The notes beneath the pieces are model-generated. The model saw only the letters and a program-made list of their open reading frames with translations, was not told the origin of the DNA and ran no database searches. A program made the translations under genes and the position numbers. 6,815 bases of DNA, taken from the NCBI GenBank assembly GCA_016295275.1, contig JAEDLN010000130.1:1-6815 (forward strand). Direction: 5' to 3'. This document shows positions 5,277 to 6,815 of the stretch, piece by piece (the stretch's first letter is position 1; each line of letters begins with the position of its first letter). This DNA is from Kiritimatiellia bacterium (GTDB taxonomy: Bacteria > Verrucomicrobiota > Kiritimatiellia > RFP12 > UBA3636).

Positions 5277-6560
5277 TTATCGGAAACGAAAGGCGCTCAG
5301 GGCCATTGGAATCAAGGCCTCGGCTTCTTCGCGGGAGCGGGCATGAAGGCGCAAGAGAAGATCGCCGGGGACGACGGATGTTCCTGCAGAGGCGAGCCGA
5401 TCGATACCAACGGCATAATCGATTGCATCGGTTGCGATTTGGCGTCCTCCGCCCAGCAACAGAACCACCCGTCCGATGGTTTCGGCATCGACGGATTCGA
5501 TTTGCGGCGTATCGGCGGTTTCGGCGGGAGCAACGACGTCTGCGACGAACGAAGCGGTCGGAAGGATTTTGGCGGGAGTGTCGGCGACCTTCCCGTTGCC
5601 GCCTTGTGCGACAACCATTTTGGCGAAGGTTTCGAGAGCGGCGCCGGACGCAAGAGCGGCATCGAGTTGCCGACGGGCATCGGCGTCATCGCTTGCGACA
5701 CCGGAAAGGGTCAGCATGGGGACGGCGAGTTCAAGGACGAGTTTTCGGGTGTCGGCGGGACCGGCACCCTGAAGGATTTCGATCGACTCGCGAATTTCAA
5801 GCGCATTTCCGATGCATTGTCCGATCGGCTGATTCATATCGTGGATAATTGCGGTAGCCTTTCGTCCTGCGCGGCGGGCTCCGTCGACGAGCGAATCGGC
5901 GAGGGTACGCGCCTGTTCGGGCGTTTTCATGAAGGCACCGGAACCGCATTTGACGTCGAAAACGAGCGTTTCCGCGCCTTCCGCCAGTTTTTTCGAAAGG
6001 ATCGAGGCGGTAATCAGCGGAATCGAGGGGACGGTTCCCGTAACGTCCCGCAGAGCATACAGCTTCCGATCGGCGGGGGCGAGGCGATCGGTTTGTCCGA
6101 TAATGGAGCAACCGACGGTTTTGAGAACCGAACGGAATTCCTCGACAGACAGGGATGTGCGATAGCCGGGGATGGCATCGAGCTTGTCGAGGGTTCCGCC
6201 CGTAATCCCAAGGCCGCGTCCGGAAATCATGGGAACGGCCACCCCGCAAGCGGCAACCAAGGGAGCCAGCGGGATGGAGATTTTGTCGCCGATGCCGCCC
6301 GTCGAATGCTTGTCTGCGGTCGGGCGGTCGAGGCTTTCCCAGGAAAGGGTATCGCCGGAACGCATCATGGCATCGGTCAGGACGTGTTTTTCCTCGCCCG
6401 ACATGCCGCGGAAAAAGACGGCCATGGCAAAGGCGGCCATTTGGTATTCCGGAAGGGAACCGTCCGTAAACCGGTTCACGAATTCGCGCAAGTCGGATTC
6501 GGGGATCGTCTTTCCGTCGCGTTTTGCTTCGATAATCCATTGGGGAACGAATTGTTTCAC
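5277..6560 (-). CDS. deoA: Thymidine phosphorylase (pyrimidine-nucleoside phosphorylase family)
   Basis: This 427-residue homodimeric enzyme splits thymidine or deoxyuridine with phosphate into the free base and 2-deoxyribose-1-phosphate. It has a helical N-terminal domain, an alpha/beta phosphate-binding domain with KHSTGGIGDK (84-93), and the family signature at 113-132 (SGRGL...TGGTLDK...PG). R171, S186 and K190 fall at the same numbers as the base-binding residues of E. coli DeoA. M111, in the place where Bacillus-type pyrimidine-nucleoside phosphorylases are reported to have lysine, favours a thymidine/deoxyuridine enzyme over a broad one; this is inference from memory of the family. The GTG at 6560 is chosen because AAGGAG lies 8 nt upstream and the protein then aligns with E. 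coli DeoA from its first residues. An in-frame ATG at 6602 would add 14 unconserved residues. It is the most upstream gene and is followed by cdd, a pathway partner. Confidence 0.95.
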   Translation of the reverse strand: MKQFVPQWIIEAKRDGKTIPESDLREFVNRFTDGSLPEYQMAAFAMAVFFRGMSGEEKHVLTDAMMRSGDTLSWESLDRPTADKHSTGGIGDKISIPLAPLVAACGVAVPMISGRGLGITGGTLDKLDAIPGYRTSLSVEEFRSVLKTVGCSIIGQTDRLAPADRKLYALRDVTGTVPSIPLITASILSKKLAEGAETLVFDVKCGSGAFMKTPEQARTLADSLVDGARRAGRKATAIIHDMNQPIGQCIGNALEIRESIEILQGAGPADTRKLVLELAVPMLTLSGVASDDADARRQLDAALASGAALETFAKMVVAQGGNGKVADTPAKILPTASFVADVVAPAETADTPQIESVDAETIGRVVLLLGGGRQIATDAIDYAVGIDRLASAGTSVVPGDLLLRLHARSREEAEALIPMALSAFRFR

Positions 6561-6568
6561 GGGAGGGT

Positions 6569-6574
6569 CTCCTT
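6569..6574 (-). promoter_or_regulatory. Ribosome binding site of deoA
   Basis: AAGGAG on the minus strand (6574-6569), inside AAAAGGAGA, lies 8 nt upstream of the GTG at 6560. This spacing is ideal and decides the start against the upstream in-frame ATG at 6602, which would place this site inside the coding region. It is the only clear Shine-Dalgarno sequence before any of the five genes. Confidence 0.85.
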
Positions 6575-6636
6575 TTCGGAATGGATGACAGATGGTCTGC
6601 AAGCCGTGTGCGGGCTGCGGTTGTCAGAGTGACGTA

Positions 6637-6646
6637 TTCGATCGAA
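6637..6646. promoter_or_regulatory. 10-bp palindrome upstream of deoA
   Basis: TTCGATCGAA is a perfect palindrome about 77 nt upstream of the deoA start, in the stretch that should hold its promoter. An operator is possible but not shown. Nearby on the minus strand are a TTGACT (6687-6682) that could be a -35 box, though no good -10 box follows at 16-18 nt, and a tandem TTGCCGCA/TTGCCGCG (6671-6656). I could not place a convincing promoter in 6603-6720. Confidence 0.25.
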
Positions 6647-6758
6647 GTAGCTTTTCGCGGCAATGCGGCAAGCATTTCAGAGTCAAGGATATCAAAAAGA
6701 CGGATTTTTCACTAGGTCGTGACGCCGCGAGCCGGGCGGGTGGCGACGGCGATGCGGC

Positions 6759-6814
6759 GGGGGGGGGGGGGCGTGGCGACGGGGCGGGAGGGGCGCGGGG
6801 GCGGTTTTTTTTTT
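6759..6814. other. G-run, G-quadruplex motif and T-run at window end
   Basis: The plus strand has 13 consecutive G (6759-6771), then four G-runs at 6781-6784, 6786-6788, 6790-6793 and 6797-6801 with loops of 1, 1 and 3 nt, a canonical G-quadruplex pattern, then ten T (6805-6814). The 10-mer GTGGCGACGG occurs on both sides of the G-run (6740-6749 and 6773-6782). The stretch lies upstream of deoA and is non-coding. There is no inverted repeat before the T-run, so it is not an ordinary terminator. Such sequence is also prone to sequencing and assembly error. Confidence 0.7.
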
Positions 6815-6815
6815 A

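Noticed and set aside
6561..6602. Upstream ATG start for deoA
   Set aside because: The Shine-Dalgarno sequence at 6569-6574 fits the GTG at 6560, and the extra 14 residues have no counterpart in E. coli DeoA.
5184..6632. Plus-strand open frame (482 codons) opposite deoA
   Set aside because: It mirrors deoA, is rich in Gly/Asp/Arg, and has no domain; deoA on the minus strand has complete catalytic motifs.

Overview
The window holds five complete protein genes, all on the minus strand. In the direction of transcription, from high to low coordinates, they are thymidine phosphorylase (deoA), cytidine deaminase (cdd), glucosamine-6-phosphate synthase (glmS), a small HAD-superfamily 5'-nucleotidase-like phosphatase, and glutamine-dependent NAD+ synthetase (nadE). 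No RNA gene, insertion sequence, CRISPR array or phage gene is visible. The genes are ordinary housekeeping and salvage functions with all the catalytic residues I looked for. I do not see a new defence or mobile system here.

Layout: 6603-6815 is a non-coding flank upstream of deoA. It ends in a very G-rich stretch with a 13-G run, a four-run G-quadruplex motif and a 10-T run. deoA (5277-6560) starts at a GTG behind a good Shine-Dalgarno sequence. An 86-bp gap follows, with a hairpin plus short T-run and then a pyrimidine-only-looking leader, before cdd (4756-5190). A 143-bp gap with a perfect 8-bp inverted repeat and a weak promoter candidate precedes glmS (2774-4612). The HAD gene (2127-2756) and nadE (217-2109) follow glmS with gaps of exactly 17 nt each, so glmS-HAD-nadE is very probably one transcription unit. 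Downstream of nadE, 1-216 is a GC-rich non-coding flank with a 41-bp tandem repeat, a 17-bp tandem repeat and a strong stem-loop.

How the genes fit together: deoA and cdd salvage pyrimidine (deoxy)nucleosides. The HAD protein may dephosphorylate nucleotides and feed them. glmS makes glucosamine-6-phosphate for cell-wall and LPS amino sugars, and nadE makes NAD+. glmS and nadE both take ammonia from glutamine, using unrelated glutaminase domains (Ntn and nitrilase folds).

Organism: a bacterium with moderately high GC (about 55-60% by sampling a few lines). Four of the five start codons lack a purine-rich Shine-Dalgarno sequence and sit behind C/T-rich leaders. That would suit a lineage with weak use of Shine-Dalgarno sequences; uncultured PVC-group bacteria (Verrucomicrobiota, Kiritimatiellota, Lentisphaerota) are my guess, at low confidence. 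Both ends of the window run into low-complexity G-rich sequence, as would be seen if a metagenomic contig ended there.
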